DNA of 64,000 bases from Agarilytica rhodophyticola (GTDB taxonomy: Bacteria > Pseudomonadota > Gammaproteobacteria > Pseudomonadales > Cellvibrionaceae): contig NZ_CP020038.1 in NCBI RefSeq assembly GCF_002157225.2, positions 2,317,001 through 2,381,000 on the forward strand, in the 5' to 3' direction. Made by a program: the position numbers and the translations under genes. The stretch's first letter is position 1. The number at the start of each line of letters is the position of its first letter. The notes beneath the pieces were generated by a model. It was not told where the DNA came from and did no database searches. It saw only the letters and a program-made list of their open reading frames with translations. Below, in pieces: positions 45,289 to 54,409 of this stretch.

Positions 45289-47706
45289 ATGATTTGTCGC
45301 CTTAAGGCACTTAGACTCAGCCTTTTCTTCATTATTTACTGCACCTGTTTTTCTAGTTATGGACAGACAGCCGCAGAGCCATTGCCGCCGGATGTCCGCC
45401 TAGTTATCGATGTTTCAGGGAGTATGAAGCAAAATGATCCAAATAACCTGAGACAACCTGCTGTCGATCTTCTCGTACAGCTTCTACCAGAAGAGGGCAA
45501 GGCCGGTATCTGGACCTTTGGTCGCTGGGTCAACATGCTGGTAAAGCATCAAGCAATTGATGAAAAGTGGCGTAAAGACGCGAGTCAGAAGTCGAAGGAA
45601 ATTAATTCTTTAGGGCTTTTTACTAATATTGGAGAAGCCTTGGAGAAGGCGCTATATGATATTGAAAATCAGCGCCAAGATCACCGCACCAGTATTATTT
45701 TACTTACCGATGGTATGGTGGATATCGATAAAGACCCTACCAAAAACAAAAAAGAATGGCGTCGCATCGTCGATGATATATTACCAAAAATAAAGAACGC
45801 CGATGTTACTGTTCACACCATCGCTTTATCTGATAATGCCGACACAGATTTGCTTAACAAGTTATCACTGGGAACCGACGGTATTGCAGCGGTAGCTAAA
45901 TCTGCCGATGATCTGATGACCGTTTTTCTCAAAGCATTCGATGTCGCTGCGCCAATGGAAGAAGTGCCCTTATCTGACGATGGTTTCGTTGTCGACTCAA
46001 GTGTTGAAGAATTTACCGCGTTAATCTTCCGCAGCTCAGATAGCAAGCAAACCCAACTCATTGGCCCTGATAAAGAAGTGGTTACCAGTTCAACCAGCTC
46101 AAAATATGTCAGTTGGTATAAAGGTGATAATTACGATTTAATTACCATAAAACAACCCCTTGAAGGTCAATGGGATGTGGTGGCAGATATGGCACCAAAC
46201 AGCCGCGTTACAGTGGTTAGTAATCTCAATCTGCGCGTTAAGCCATTGCCTAACAATATACTTAGAGATCAGCAGGAGAGCGTCTCCTTTTTTCTACAGG
46301 AAGATGGTAACAAAGTAACGCGTGCTGAGTTCCTCTCGTTAATGGATATTTCCATGACGATGTTAGGTGGTCAAGATGAATTTGATTTAAGAGAGATTTG
46401 GTCTTCTACGCTGGATACTCAGAATCCCCCAAAAGATGGTATGTTTACTGTTGCGTTGCCAAACTTTGATAAAGAAGGAATTTATCAGTTATCCATCCTC
46501 GTAGACGGTAAAAGTTTTGTTCGAGAATTTAATCACCAATTTACCACAAGGCAGCCTTTTGGGGCCGACATAGAGCAAGTTTTTAATGACGGTAAAGTGG
46601 AATATGTATTAATTGCCCGTTCATATAATGGCGATGTTGACATAGATAAAACGCAAGTCAGCGCCACGGTTGTTTCCCCTGACGGTCGCAAAAAAATAAG
46701 ACCTTTATCGTCGACAGATGTAGATACTTGGCAAACTAACATTCGCCCGGAAATCGAGGGCGAATACATTGCCAATATTAAAATTCGGGGTCAGACACAA
46801 GATGGTAATAGTTTCAATGTTGAACTTGACCCCGTACGCTTTAACTATTCTATCGATGACGGCTTCGTTGAAAATAAAGAGGATTTTTTTGAGGAGGAAA
46901 AAGCCTCTCCTGAACCCACTAAAACTGCCGCACCAGAAGCCACTGCTGAGCCGGCAAAAGAAGAAGATTCTGTTAACGAAGAAGGTCAAGACGCCGAGTC
47001 TGAAGGTCTTCCAGATTGGGTATTATATGTCGCTCTTGGGCTTGGTAACCTGCTGCTTTTTGGCTTAGGCTTTCTTGTTTTTAGAAAGATTATGGGAGGT
47101 AATAAGGACGAGGAAATCTTAGAGCAGTTCTCAGAAGAAAAAATTACAGAAGGCGAGGATGAGACCGAACAAGCTGAACCAGAACAGGAAGATGAACTGG
47201 AAGAAGAACCACCAATGGAAGATCTCGACCCTATTGATGATAGTGATGAGGGAAATGACGATGAAGCGAATGAACCCGAAGTTTTTTCTCCTGAACCTGA
47301 GGTTTTTGATGCAGATACACAGAATGCTGAAATAGAGGCAGATTCTACGCAAGAAGACAACTCTGGACAAAGTGAAGCTGGAGAAACTGAAACTGCGCAA
47401 GATCAAGATTTCGCTGCTGATAATAATGATGATCCACTCGATGATTTAGATGAAATGGCCATGGTGGAGAACATTGATGAGCAAGAAACACAGGCGTCTG
47501 CTGCACAGGATGCTCCAGCAGATGCAAGCCAGGGGGATGAAGGAAGCGAAGCGGGGGAGGATGAAGAAGGTGAAGAAGACATGGTCGCCGCGATGTTAAA
47601 GGCACAAGGATTGGATTTAGCGGAGGATGAATTAGACGATGCTATTTCCTCATTAATCGACGAATTAGAAAACGATGAGAGCCTTGATGATATGGATGAC
47701 GATTAA
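45289..47706 (+). CDS. Membrane-anchored VWA protein with long acidic cytoplasmic tail
   Basis: An 805-residue protein: signal peptide (residues ~8-26), a periplasmic VWA domain with MIDAS DVSGSM (Asp41) and LLTDGMVD, a middle beta-sandwich-like region (~235-540), a single membrane helix near 577-599 (WVLYVALGLGNLLLFGLGFLVF), then a ~200-residue tail in which about half the residues are Asp or Glu. This resembles the VWA-containing gammaproteobacterial family annotated as TIGR03503, assigned from memory. The function is unknown; the acidic tail faces the cytoplasm and could bind metals or basic proteins. Confidence 0.82.
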   Translation: MICRLKALRLSLFFIIYCTCFSSYGQTAAEPLPPDVRLVIDVSGSMKQNDPNNLRQPAVDLLVQLLPEEGKAGIWTFGRWVNMLVKHQAIDEKWRKDASQKSKEINSLGLFTNIGEALEKALYDIENQRQDHRTSIILLTDGMVDIDKDPTKNKKEWRRIVDDILPKIKNADVTVHTIALSDNADTDLLNKLSLGTDGIAAVAKSADDLMTVFLKAFDVAAPMEEVPLSDDGFVVDSSVEEFTALIFRSSDSKQTQLIGPDKEVVTSSTSSKYVSWYKGDNYDLITIKQPLEGQWDVVADMAPNSRVTVVSNLNLRVKPLPNNILRDQQESVSFFLQEDGNKVTRAEFLSLMDISMTMLGGQDEFDLREIWSSTLDTQNPPKDGMFTVALPNFDKEGIYQLSILVDGKSFVREFNHQFTTRQPFGADIEQVFNDGKVEYVLIARSYNGDVDIDKTQVSATVVSPDGRKKIRPLSSTDVDTWQTNIRPEIEGEYIANIKIRGQTQDGNSFNVELDPVRFNYSIDDGFVENKEDFFEEEKASPEPTKTAAPEATAEPAKEEDSVNEEGQDAESEGLPDWVLYVALGLGNLLLFGLGFLVFRKIMGGNKDEEILEQFSEEKITEGEDETEQAEPEQEDELEEEPPMEDLDPIDDSDEGNDDEANEPEVFSPEPEVFDADTQNAEIEADSTQEDNSGQSEAGETETAQDQDFAADNNDDPLDDLDEMAMVENIDEQETQASAAQDAPADASQGDEGSEAGEDEEGEEDMVAAMLKAQGLDLAEDELDDAISSLIDELENDESLDDMDDD

Positions 47707-47955
47707 AGTTGTATGAGTATGCCTTAGATCTACTGTCTTCTGCCGATCTATTGCCAAATTAAATTATATTGCCTACCTATTTTCGCGTCTTTCAATTTCT
47801 ACTCTTTAAGAATCTTCAGAAGCCATTTTTCGAAGGTATTGCAACCGATGAGGGCCGAACTTTTTTGTCCCTACTTTCACCAATTATCGATTTCTTCTTT
47901 ATTGATACGCTTTTTCTTTTTATCGACGATACTGAACCCAAAAGGTGTGAAATTC

Positions 47956-48918
47956 ATGACGAACCCGCTAGCTGGAATAGGTAGTCACAACAGGGCAGGA
48001 TCAACGTCAGCGCTTACCCCGCTGGGAAATACCGGTAATGCGCGGATAATGCATGCTATGTCGGCAAAAAACCAGAGGAATGTGTTTCCAATTGCGGATA
48101 AGAGTTTGGCTTTTCAATGGGGGGGAAGGCCGTGGGGCTATCCGCAGCAGCAATATGGCTACCCTCAGCAAGCTTATAACTATCCTCAACAACACTATGG
48201 TTACGCCCATCAGGCGCATGTTCATCAACCATATCAGCACTGGAGGCAAGATGGATATGACCAACAACATCACGGCTACAGTCATAGCCGGAGGCGGCAT
48301 CACCGCCCAGTGGAACCTCGACACACCGCGCCACAAGCGCATTATCACAGCAATAGATTTGGTTTTTTTCGACACATGCCAGCGGCACCTGCACCAGAGG
48401 AGAAACATGTTAACTGGGGCTCAGAGGTAAGCCGACAGGAAAGGCATAAGTTAACTCGTTCAAAAAGTGCACGAGAGCTAAGGAAGCAGCAAACAGCAGA
48501 TGAAGTTTTCAACTTCTCCAACTTGCGCTTTGCCACTAGGCAAAGAGGTAGTAAGCCTACCTTGCACTTTTCTTCAGGTTCTCGTCATGGGCGTCTTAGA
48601 GAGCAAGGTGAGGATGGATATCAGAGACAAAAGATAAGAAATGGCTCGAAGCAGTTTTTCTTCCCCAGCCGAGATGCACAAGAGGCTTTTTTAGCCGATG
48701 TCCCCAGAAAAAGTTCGCTCAACAAACACATGTCAGCAATGAGAAGACACGGCGGTACTAGCACGCCAACAGCCGGCTACAACCATGTTGAAGTGCACTT
48801 TAAACGAGACAAATCGAAAGCTCGCCACCCAAGTTTAGGAAAAGTGGTGTCCGATCGAAGGTTGGAACGACTTCGAGAGCAGGCACCGGGTTTATATCGT
48901 AGTAAGAGTTATCGCTAA
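47956..48918 (+). CDS. Unrecognised low-complexity His/Tyr/Gln-rich basic protein
   Basis: A 320-residue protein with no family I recognise. Residues ~55-120 are a repeat-rich region with YPQQ units (four copies: GYPQQQYGYPQQ, NYPQQHYGY) followed by many His, Gln, Tyr and Arg. The C-terminal two-thirds is strongly basic, with LTRSKSARELRKQQ and a Lys/Arg-rich end. No signal peptide or membrane helix. I start it at the ATG at 47956 (AAAGG 12 nt upstream) because the 39-residue extension is hydrophobic and has no good ribosome site. It could be a secreted effector or a nucleic-acid binding/phase-separating protein; both are speculation. Confidence 0.7.
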   Translation: MTNPLAGIGSHNRAGSTSALTPLGNTGNARIMHAMSAKNQRNVFPIADKSLAFQWGGRPWGYPQQQYGYPQQAYNYPQQHYGYAHQAHVHQPYQHWRQDGYDQQHHGYSHSRRRHHRPVEPRHTAPQAHYHSNRFGFFRHMPAAPAPEEKHVNWGSEVSRQERHKLTRSKSARELRKQQTADEVFNFSNLRFATRQRGSKPTLHFSSGSRHGRLREQGEDGYQRQKIRNGSKQFFFPSRDAQEAFLADVPRKSSLNKHMSAMRRHGGTSTPTAGYNHVEVHFKRDKSKARHPSLGKVVSDRRLERLREQAPGLYRSKSYR

Positions 48919-49488
48919 TAACCGCCGCTATAATTGAGCAATGCCTAACTGCACACTATGACAAGGGATAATTTGTGTGCAGATATCTATTTCGAGTTCC
49001 TTAATAGACCCGAAAGTAACACAGCTGCACCGATCGTTGTGCAAATCTGTAAGTGGAAGCTTACTTACGCTCAACAGAGATTTTTTTTTTTCAAAATAAT
49101 GTCATGATGACGGTGTTGAATTGTTGTAATAGCTGCCAGATGGCATTGCGATGTGCTTAATGGTGATTGATTGATCAAAGCCTAATGATATCTTTATTTT
49201 GTGACCGCCATCCCTTGTTTTATGAACTGGCGCCACAAATTAGTAAATTTAGGCCGTGAATATTTGGCGTATAGCGGTGGTATATTTAGCTAACAGCTAT
49301 GATAATGGGCCTCAATAATAATACCTGCAAATTGTGTGATATCGATAAGGTGTTATAAACACTAAGCTGAGTGAGCGTTCATACTTTTTGCCTAGACGAC
49401 TATTTAGCGTATCACTTAGTATGGCTAAAAATAACAATTTAACGTGTATCGACTTATGATCGATCGCAAATAAAACAGGAGTAAGTGA
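48919..49488. other. 570-bp intergenic region before the exchanger
   Basis: No convincing gene. It contains a CTGCACAC/GTGTGCAG hairpin (48949-48982, 18-nt loop) soon after the orphan gene's stop, a GTAAGT/ACTTAC hairpin at 49049-49068, and an 11-T run at 49081-49091 which may together help end transcription. The promoter of the exchanger and possibly the ter genes should lie near the right end. Confidence 0.45.
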
Positions 49489-50628
49489 GTGGATATTATT
49501 TTGTCGTTGGTGCTGGTTGTGATATCAACGGGTGTTATTGCGAAGGCGTGCGATGGGTTTGAAACTGCTGCTGATTACCTTGGCAGAAATCTATCAGAAG
49601 GGGTGAAAGGCGCATCAATCAATGCTATCGGCAGTTCCATGCCCGAATTATTCGCTACATTTGTCTTCTTGTTTTTATTTACCGACACCAGCGGCTTTGC
49701 AGGTGGTATCGGAACCACCGCAGGTAGTGCGGTTTTCAATACCATGATTATTCCCGCAGCCAGTATTATTGCTGCTCTTAAAATGTTCAAGCTAACTTCA
49801 ATTCCTGTTTCCAAGAAAGTGATTTTACGTGATGGTTTAGCGCTTATTGCCATTGAGTTTGTATTGATCGTAACGATTGGCGCCACTCTCAAGTGGTGGC
49901 ATGGATTGATGCTAATGCTGCTTTATTTAGGCTACGTAGGTTATATGTTCGCTTCTATGGAAAAGCAGACAGGGGATGATGCTGAAGAGGAGGAAGAAGA
50001 CGAGGAAGACGATAATGCCCCCTCTTCTAACCGCTTGTTAGCTTTTTTAAAGCTCGACTTAGAAGCCGCAGTTATCGGCAGCAATGACATTAAAACAGCC
50101 AATGCTTGGGTGCTCCTTTCTATTGCAACCTCCTTTATTGCTGTAGCCTGTTATTTCTTGGTGTATGGCTGCGAGTTGCTTGGCCATGCTGTAGGTATTG
50201 AAGGATATTTTGTGGCTGTTGTTATTGCCGCTGCCGCTAGCAGTGTGCCGGATACTATTTTGTCTATCAAAGATGCGAAAAAAGGCAACTATGATGATGC
50301 TGTATCCAATGCGTTGGGCAGTAATATTTTCGATATTTGTTTTGCTCTAGGTTTGCCTCTATTCTTATTCACCCTCATATACGGTGACATCTCAATGCCT
50401 GTGGAGATGGTGGCACATGTATCTGAGCTGCGTATCTTGTTACTTGCTTTAACTGTTGCGGCGTTCTTCATCTTCTACTTTGGGGCGGGTACCGGCAAGA
50501 AAAAAGCTTATGCTCTACTCAGCTTGTATGTGTTGTTTACGCTTTACATTGTTGCTAGGGCTTATGATATGACATGGATCACACCTGTAGCGGATTTTCT
50601 ACATGTGATTCAAACGAGTTTGCAGTAA
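49489..50628 (+). CDS. CaCA-superfamily Na+(H+)/Ca2+ exchanger
   Basis: A 379-residue membrane protein with two inverted alpha-repeats: first GASINAIGSSMPELFATFVF with GSAVFNTMIIPA, second AAAASSVPDTILSIKDA with ALGSNIFDICFALGLP; the conserved Glu and Asp there coordinate Ca2+. Between them, a cytoplasmic loop carries a run of about a dozen acidic residues (~159-172) suited to Ca2+ binding. The GTG start follows an AGGAG. About ten membrane helices. It lies 139 bp upstream of terB in the same direction, which may link Ca2+ transport to the Ca2+-binding TerD proteins. Confidence 0.9.
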   Translation: MDIILSLVLVVISTGVIAKACDGFETAADYLGRNLSEGVKGASINAIGSSMPELFATFVFLFLFTDTSGFAGGIGTTAGSAVFNTMIIPAASIIAALKMFKLTSIPVSKKVILRDGLALIAIEFVLIVTIGATLKWWHGLMLMLLYLGYVGYMFASMEKQTGDDAEEEEEDEEDDNAPSSNRLLAFLKLDLEAAVIGSNDIKTANAWVLLSIATSFIAVACYFLVYGCELLGHAVGIEGYFVAVVIAAAASSVPDTILSIKDAKKGNYDDAVSNALGSNIFDICFALGLPLFLFTLIYGDISMPVEMVAHVSELRILLLALTVAAFFIFYFGAGTGKKKAYALLSLYVLFTLYIVARAYDMTWITPVADFLHVIQTSLQ

Positions 50629-50767
50629 CCTTGGTTTGAGTCAATGAGTCCGAAAGCAAGCCATGGTAAAAAATAGAGCGTTCTAAGGTTTTAAATGTGA
50701 GATATAGTCCTATATAAATAATATAGTGCTAATGTTGAATCAACCTGTATCAAAAAGGAAAATTAAA

Positions 50768-51220
50768 ATGTTATCAAATTTCTTACGCGAAGCACGTAAT
50801 AAGCTAAATGATCTAAAAAATGAAGCGCTTAAGTATAAATCTAAAGAGTTTTTAAATGCAGCTCTTGGTGGAAGTGCGCTAGTTATCATGGCTGACGGCA
50901 AAGTGGATGCCCAAGAGAAAGTTAAAATGATGGCATTTATAGAAAACCACGAGGCCTTATCTATTTATGATACGTCCGAGGTCGTAAAAACATGGAAGAA
51001 CTATATCGACACCTTAGAGATGGATATGGATATTGGCAGTGCTAAAGCTATGTCTGCCATTGGTAAAATCAAGGGCAAAGAAGAGCAGGCAAGGTTGGTA
51101 TTGCGTATGGTGTGTGCCATCGGTGCAGCAGATGGCGATTTTGACGCTGATGAGCGTGCTGTAGCTGCCAAGATCGCACGTGAGCTCGGTCTTGATCCTG
51201 CAGAATTTGAGCTAAGCTAA
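50768..51220 (+). CDS. terB: Tellurite resistance protein TerB
   Basis: A 150-residue helical protein with the TerB pattern ALVIMADGKVDAQEKVKMMAFI and a second AIGAADGDFDADERAVAAKIARELGLDPAEFEL, ending exactly as TerB of the enterobacterial ter operon does. Acidic DGxxD-type sites could bind metal. The ATG at 50768 has AAGGAAAA 6 nt upstream; an earlier start at 50726 would give a non-conserved Lys-rich extension. It opens the ter gene cluster, 7 bp before the HAD gene. Confidence 0.94.
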   Translation: MLSNFLREARNKLNDLKNEALKYKSKEFLNAALGGSALVIMADGKVDAQEKVKMMAFIENHEALSIYDTSEVVKTWKNYIDTLEMDMDIGSAKAMSAIGKIKGKEEQARLVLRMVCAIGAADGDFDADERAVAAKIARELGLDPAEFELS

Positions 51221-51227
51221 AAATTTA

Positions 51228-51833
51228 ATGAAACTTGCATTATTTGATTTTGATGAAACGCTCATCCGTGAGAATTCTCTGGGTGTGCTATTCAAAGAAG
51301 TCACCAAAAAACGCTTTTTATTTCCCGATGTCTTGCCATTATTTTTTCGTGCAAAGACGTATTCGCAGGGGATTAAATTTTCGATTAAGCGGCGTTTATA
51401 TAAGCGCTGCTTAGTCAATGTTAAAGAAGAGCAATTGACGTCAGCTGGGCGTGTTGCAGCTGCTAGGCTAAACCCGTTAGATAATGTGGTGGAGCGTCTG
51501 CATAAATTGCATGAGCAGGGATATACCATATGGATTGTTACGGCAACGCCTACTCCTTTTGTGAAAAGTATTGTCGATACATGGCAATGGCCTATCGCTA
51601 AGGTAATCGGCACTGAACTTAATAAAAATGGAAACATCTATACAGGTGAGTTTGGTGCAGAGTGTATGCGTGAAGAAAAAGTAAAGCGGATACAAAAAGT
51701 TATCGATGATGAGCAACTGCGGCCTTCTATTGGCGCAGCTTATGGTAATTTACCTGTCGATATTCCGATGATGTCTCTTGCTGCTGAGAGTTATGCTGTT
51801 ACTCACGGGCGAGTATCTGCTTACCGTTGTTAA
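51228..51833 (+). CDS. HAD-IB family phosphatase of the ter cluster
   Basis: A 201-residue HAD hydrolase. Motif I is LFDFDETL (Asp7 nucleophile, Asp9 acid/base), motif II is IVTATPT, and motif IV is near AAYGNLPVDIPMM. The fold resembles SerB/PGP-type IB phosphatases with a helical cap. It starts 7 bp after terB, so it is translationally linked. It could dephosphorylate a product of the phosphoribosyltransferase genes downstream or serve serine synthesis (no serB adjoins serC/serA); the neighbourhood favours the first. Confidence 0.86.
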   Translation: MKLALFDFDETLIRENSLGVLFKEVTKKRFLFPDVLPLFFRAKTYSQGIKFSIKRRLYKRCLVNVKEEQLTSAGRVAAARLNPLDNVVERLHKLHEQGYTIWIVTATPTPFVKSIVDTWQWPIAKVIGTELNKNGNIYTGEFGAECMREEKVKRIQKVIDDEQLRPSIGAAYGNLPVDIPMMSLAAESYAVTHGRVSAYRC

Positions 51834-51866
51834 TGCTTGTCGATAATCTTAGTATGAACAGGCTCT

Positions 51867-51884
51867 GTACATAATGTTATGTAC
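51867..51884. promoter_or_regulatory. Perfect palindrome upstream of terD
   Basis: GTACATAA-TG-TTATGTAC is an 8-bp inverted repeat with a 2-bp spacer, about 247 bp before the terD start, in the 297-bp gap after the HAD gene. It could be a regulator binding site or the base of an RNA hairpin. An 11-bp direct repeat (GAACAGGCTCT / CAACAGGCTCT) is also seen at about 51856 and 52083. Confidence 0.5.
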
Positions 51885-52130
51885 CATAAGTAAATACTAA
51901 TAAGTACAAGTTAAACAACATTAATGAACTAATAACGCTTGCGAGTATTCGTTAGCATAAAATTGATTAATTTTGGTCAAGGTTGTCATAGAAATAAGTA
52001 GTATTGGTTTTTTACTACTCGCAGTGATGATTTTGTCTCTGGTCTAAGTGCTTGTTAAAGCGCTTATTGCCATGCGCCTGTCAACAGGCTCTAAATTGTT
52101 AATTTAACCCAAAACGTAAGGAATAAAAAA

Positions 52131-52709
52131 ATGAGTGTATCATTGCAAAAAGGTGGCAACGTAAGCTTGGAGAAAGCCGCACCAGGTATGACTAAAATTT
52201 TAGTCGGACTTGGATGGGATGAGCGTGCAACAGATGGCGCAGAATTCGATTTGGATGCTAGCGTCTTTCTATTGAAAAACGATGGCAAGGTGCGCGGCGA
52301 CAGCGACTTTATTTTCTACAACAACCTTTCTTCGGGTTGTGGTTCAGTTGTACACCAAGGTGACAATCGCACCGGTGAAGGCGATGGTGATGATGAGGCA
52401 GTTAAAGTTGACTTGAGCAAAGTGCCCGCTGATGTCGATAGGATTTCTGTTACTGTTACTATCCATGACGCTGAGTCTAGAAAGCAAAATTTTGGTCAAG
52501 TTTCTAACGCTTTTATCCGCGTTGTTAACGATGAAAGTAACCAAGAAGTTGCTCGTTACGATCTGTCTGAAGACTACTCAATTGAGACCGCTATGATTTT
52601 TGGTGAGATCTATCGTAACAATGGCGAATGGAAGTTTAAGGCTGTGGGTCAGGGCTATGAAGGTGGTCTTAAAGCTATGGCACAAGGCTTTGGTATTAAC
52701 ATCGGCTAA
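52131..52709 (+). CDS. terD: Tellurium resistance protein TerD
   Basis: A 192-residue TerD-domain protein, the typical length. Signatures are [65 protein letters not shown] (Ca2+-binding Asp/Glu) and [33 protein letters not shown]. TerD proteins bind Ca2+ and are cytoplasmic. AAGGAA precedes the ATG. A strong hairpin follows, which may separate this gene from the metabolite-synthesis genes. Confidence 0.95.
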   Translation: MSVSLQKGGNVSLEKAAPGMTKILVGLGWDERATDGAEFDLDASVFLLKNDGKVRGDSDFIFYNNLSSGCGSVVHQGDNRTGEGDGDDEAVKVDLSKVPADVDRISVTVTIHDAESRKQNFGQVSNAFIRVVNDESNQEVARYDLSEDYSIETAMIFGEIYRNNGEWKFKAVGQGYEGGLKAMAQGFGINIG

Positions 52710-53025
52710 AACATTAGGGCTTATCAACAGGCCCTAGAAGTGCTTGATATAGAGTGCTTTATGAGCTAATTGTAAAGCGCTCTATAGCTAATGTTTTTAG
52801 TTTGTTCGTTTAGCTGTTTTTAGATACAAGATGCACACGGCTAAGCTTAAGTGTATATCAATATTGAATCGCACTTATCAATTAGTGCGTGTTAGATAGT
52901 ACTAACTAATAGCGCGACTGCTAAAACATTAATGTTTCAGACGAGAAATATTCCTCAATTGTGTTCGTCCATTGAAACTGAAAGGGAAGAATGGAGTAGT
53001 ATGAAAATAGAAATTAGGATCGATA
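52710..53025. other. Intergenic region after terD with two hairpins
   Basis: A 6-bp TAGGGC/GCCCTA hairpin (52715-52736) and a 14-bp stem (52748-52761 with 52773-52786, one G-U) follow the terD stop. Neither has a typical T-tract, although TTTTTAG occurs soon after the second. They are the best terminator candidates. No gene was seen. Confidence 0.55.
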
Positions 53026-54177
53026 ATGGAGAGTGAAAATGAGGAAAAAGAGAGCGAATTGCCCATAGTGATAAAACATATTCAAGCAGGAAAGCTGACT
53101 TTGCATCTAAGCCAAGGGCAAGAACGTTTTGATGAGTTAATTGGTTTGGCTAGCCGAGAAAATCAAAAACGTGGTTTTTTATTTGTCAGTAAAGTTTTGG
53201 GCAAGCATGTGCCGGTAAAGCCCTCTGTCATGCGCAAGGTTTACGATGAACTTGCTGCTCGCTGCTGCCAGCAGGGAGATATTGTCGGCGATGGCGATAA
53301 TATTAATGCTAGCAATATCTACGTGATTGGTATGGCTGAGACAGCTACTGGCTTAGGCGCTGGTTTTGCCGACAGTCTCGCGCAGCAAAACCCTCAGTTA
53401 AATGTATATTATCAACATACAACTCGTCATGTTCTGGCGGATCATCAACAATGGTTTTCACTGTGCGAGAGCCACTCCCACGCAGTTGATCATATTCTTT
53501 ATCATCCTAACCAAACAATTTATGATGGCATTAGTAAGAGTCAATGCTTAGTGCTTGTGGATGACGAAATGACTACCGGTAAGACACTTTTGCAACTCGC
53601 CAAAGGTGTACTTAGAAAAATCCCCAGTATTAAAAAAGTGATTATTGTCACACTGGTGAGCTGGCTGGATTCCTCTGCACAAAAAGCTTATGAGCAATTA
53701 CCTGCCAGTGTTGAGTTTGTGCAAATTATCAAAGGACAATTTAGCTTTGAACCGGATCCTGCATTTTCTGCCCAGCTGCCTGAAAGTGTCGACCGTGATC
53801 TGTGTGAAGAAGAGTCACGGGATGATTTAGGGCGAACGGGTTTAAAAATGCCCTACAGATGTGGGCAGATTAGTGAGAGTTTTTTACCCTTGCAAAAACC
53901 TGCTGTCGTGGTCGGTACAGGCGAACATTTATATTATCCATTTTTGGTGGCTGAACATTTGGAAAAAACTGCAGATATTGTGTTTCAATCCACCACACGT
54001 TCACCCATCTTAAAAGGTGACGCTATCGAACGTAAGACGAGCTTTTCTGCCGGTGGGGACAAAATGCATTATATTTATAATCTTCCTGCTGATAGAACAC
54101 CAATAATTTTATGTGAAACCGATGCTCTTCGACGAGTCAACGGTTTGCTACGTGGTGACGGTATTGACATTACCTAG
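53026..54177 (+). CDS. Phosphoribosyltransferase of the ter biosynthetic module (PRTase/TRSP type)
   Basis: A 383-residue protein. The PRPP-binding motif LVLVDDEMTTGKT at ~178-189 defines a type I phosphoribosyltransferase, with a second region YVIGMAETATGLGAGFADSL near 105. The C-terminal ~100 residues (from VVVGTGEHLYYPFLVAEHL) fit the TRSP domain seen only in ter-associated PRTases. Such enzymes were proposed to make a nucleoside-like metabolite with neighbouring HAD and aldolase enzymes. AGGATCG precedes the ATG. The reaction is inferred from family, not proven. Confidence 0.88.
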   Translation: MESENEEKESELPIVIKHIQAGKLTLHLSQGQERFDELIGLASRENQKRGFLFVSKVLGKHVPVKPSVMRKVYDELAARCCQQGDIVGDGDNINASNIYVIGMAETATGLGAGFADSLAQQNPQLNVYYQHTTRHVLADHQQWFSLCESHSHAVDHILYHPNQTIYDGISKSQCLVLVDDEMTTGKTLLQLAKGVLRKIPSIKKVIIVTLVSWLDSSAQKAYEQLPASVEFVQIIKGQFSFEPDPAFSAQLPESVDRDLCEEESRDDLGRTGLKMPYRCGQISESFLPLQKPAVVVGTGEHLYYPFLVAEHLEKTADIVFQSTTRSPILKGDAIERKTSFSAGGDKMHYIYNLPADRTPIILCETDALRRVNGLLRGDGIDIT

Positions 54178-54181
54178 CTCT

Positions 54182-54324
54182 AGAAGCTGTTTCGTAATTT
54201 GCAAACGCAGGCGAAACAAGGCAAAAAGAAATGATGGAGCGGAGCTTTTATGGGAAGTAAAAGAGCGCGTTGAGATTATTTCTAATACAGTATTAGCAAG
54301 TGTAGTTGTTATGAAATGGCTGCT
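54182..54324. repeat. MITE-like palindromic element
   Basis: A ~143-bp stretch bounded by imperfect inverted repeats (AGAAGCTGTTTCGTAA at 54182-54197 and TTATGAAATGGCTGCT at 54309-54324, 12 of 16 pairs) and containing GCAGGCGAAACAAGGC and GATGGAGCGGAGC. It looks like a non-coding repeated element of marine gammaproteobacteria that I recall from other genomes. It lies just after the phosphoribosyltransferase stop. Confidence 0.55.
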
Positions 54325-54409
54325 AGTAATGGAATAAATTCTCTATAACAGGGAGTAAACAAACAAACCGAAACACTATGTGTTGGGTGAGGTATTGCTG
54401 GAGTTTTAT

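Noticed and set aside
46986-47360. 124-codon Ser-rich minus-strand frame under the VWA acidic tail
   Set aside because: It is the antisense of GAA/GAT-rich acidic codons, which read as Ser/Phe-rich on the other strand; an artefact of composition.
48121-48250. DNA tandem repeat in the YPQQ region
   Set aside because: The repetition is mainly at protein level; codons vary between copies, so it is annotated as low-complexity coding sequence.
52744-52772. Promoter for the ter phosphoribosyltransferase (TTGATA and TAATTG)
   Set aside because: The -10 box is poor, and both boxes lie in or beside the hairpin arms after terD.
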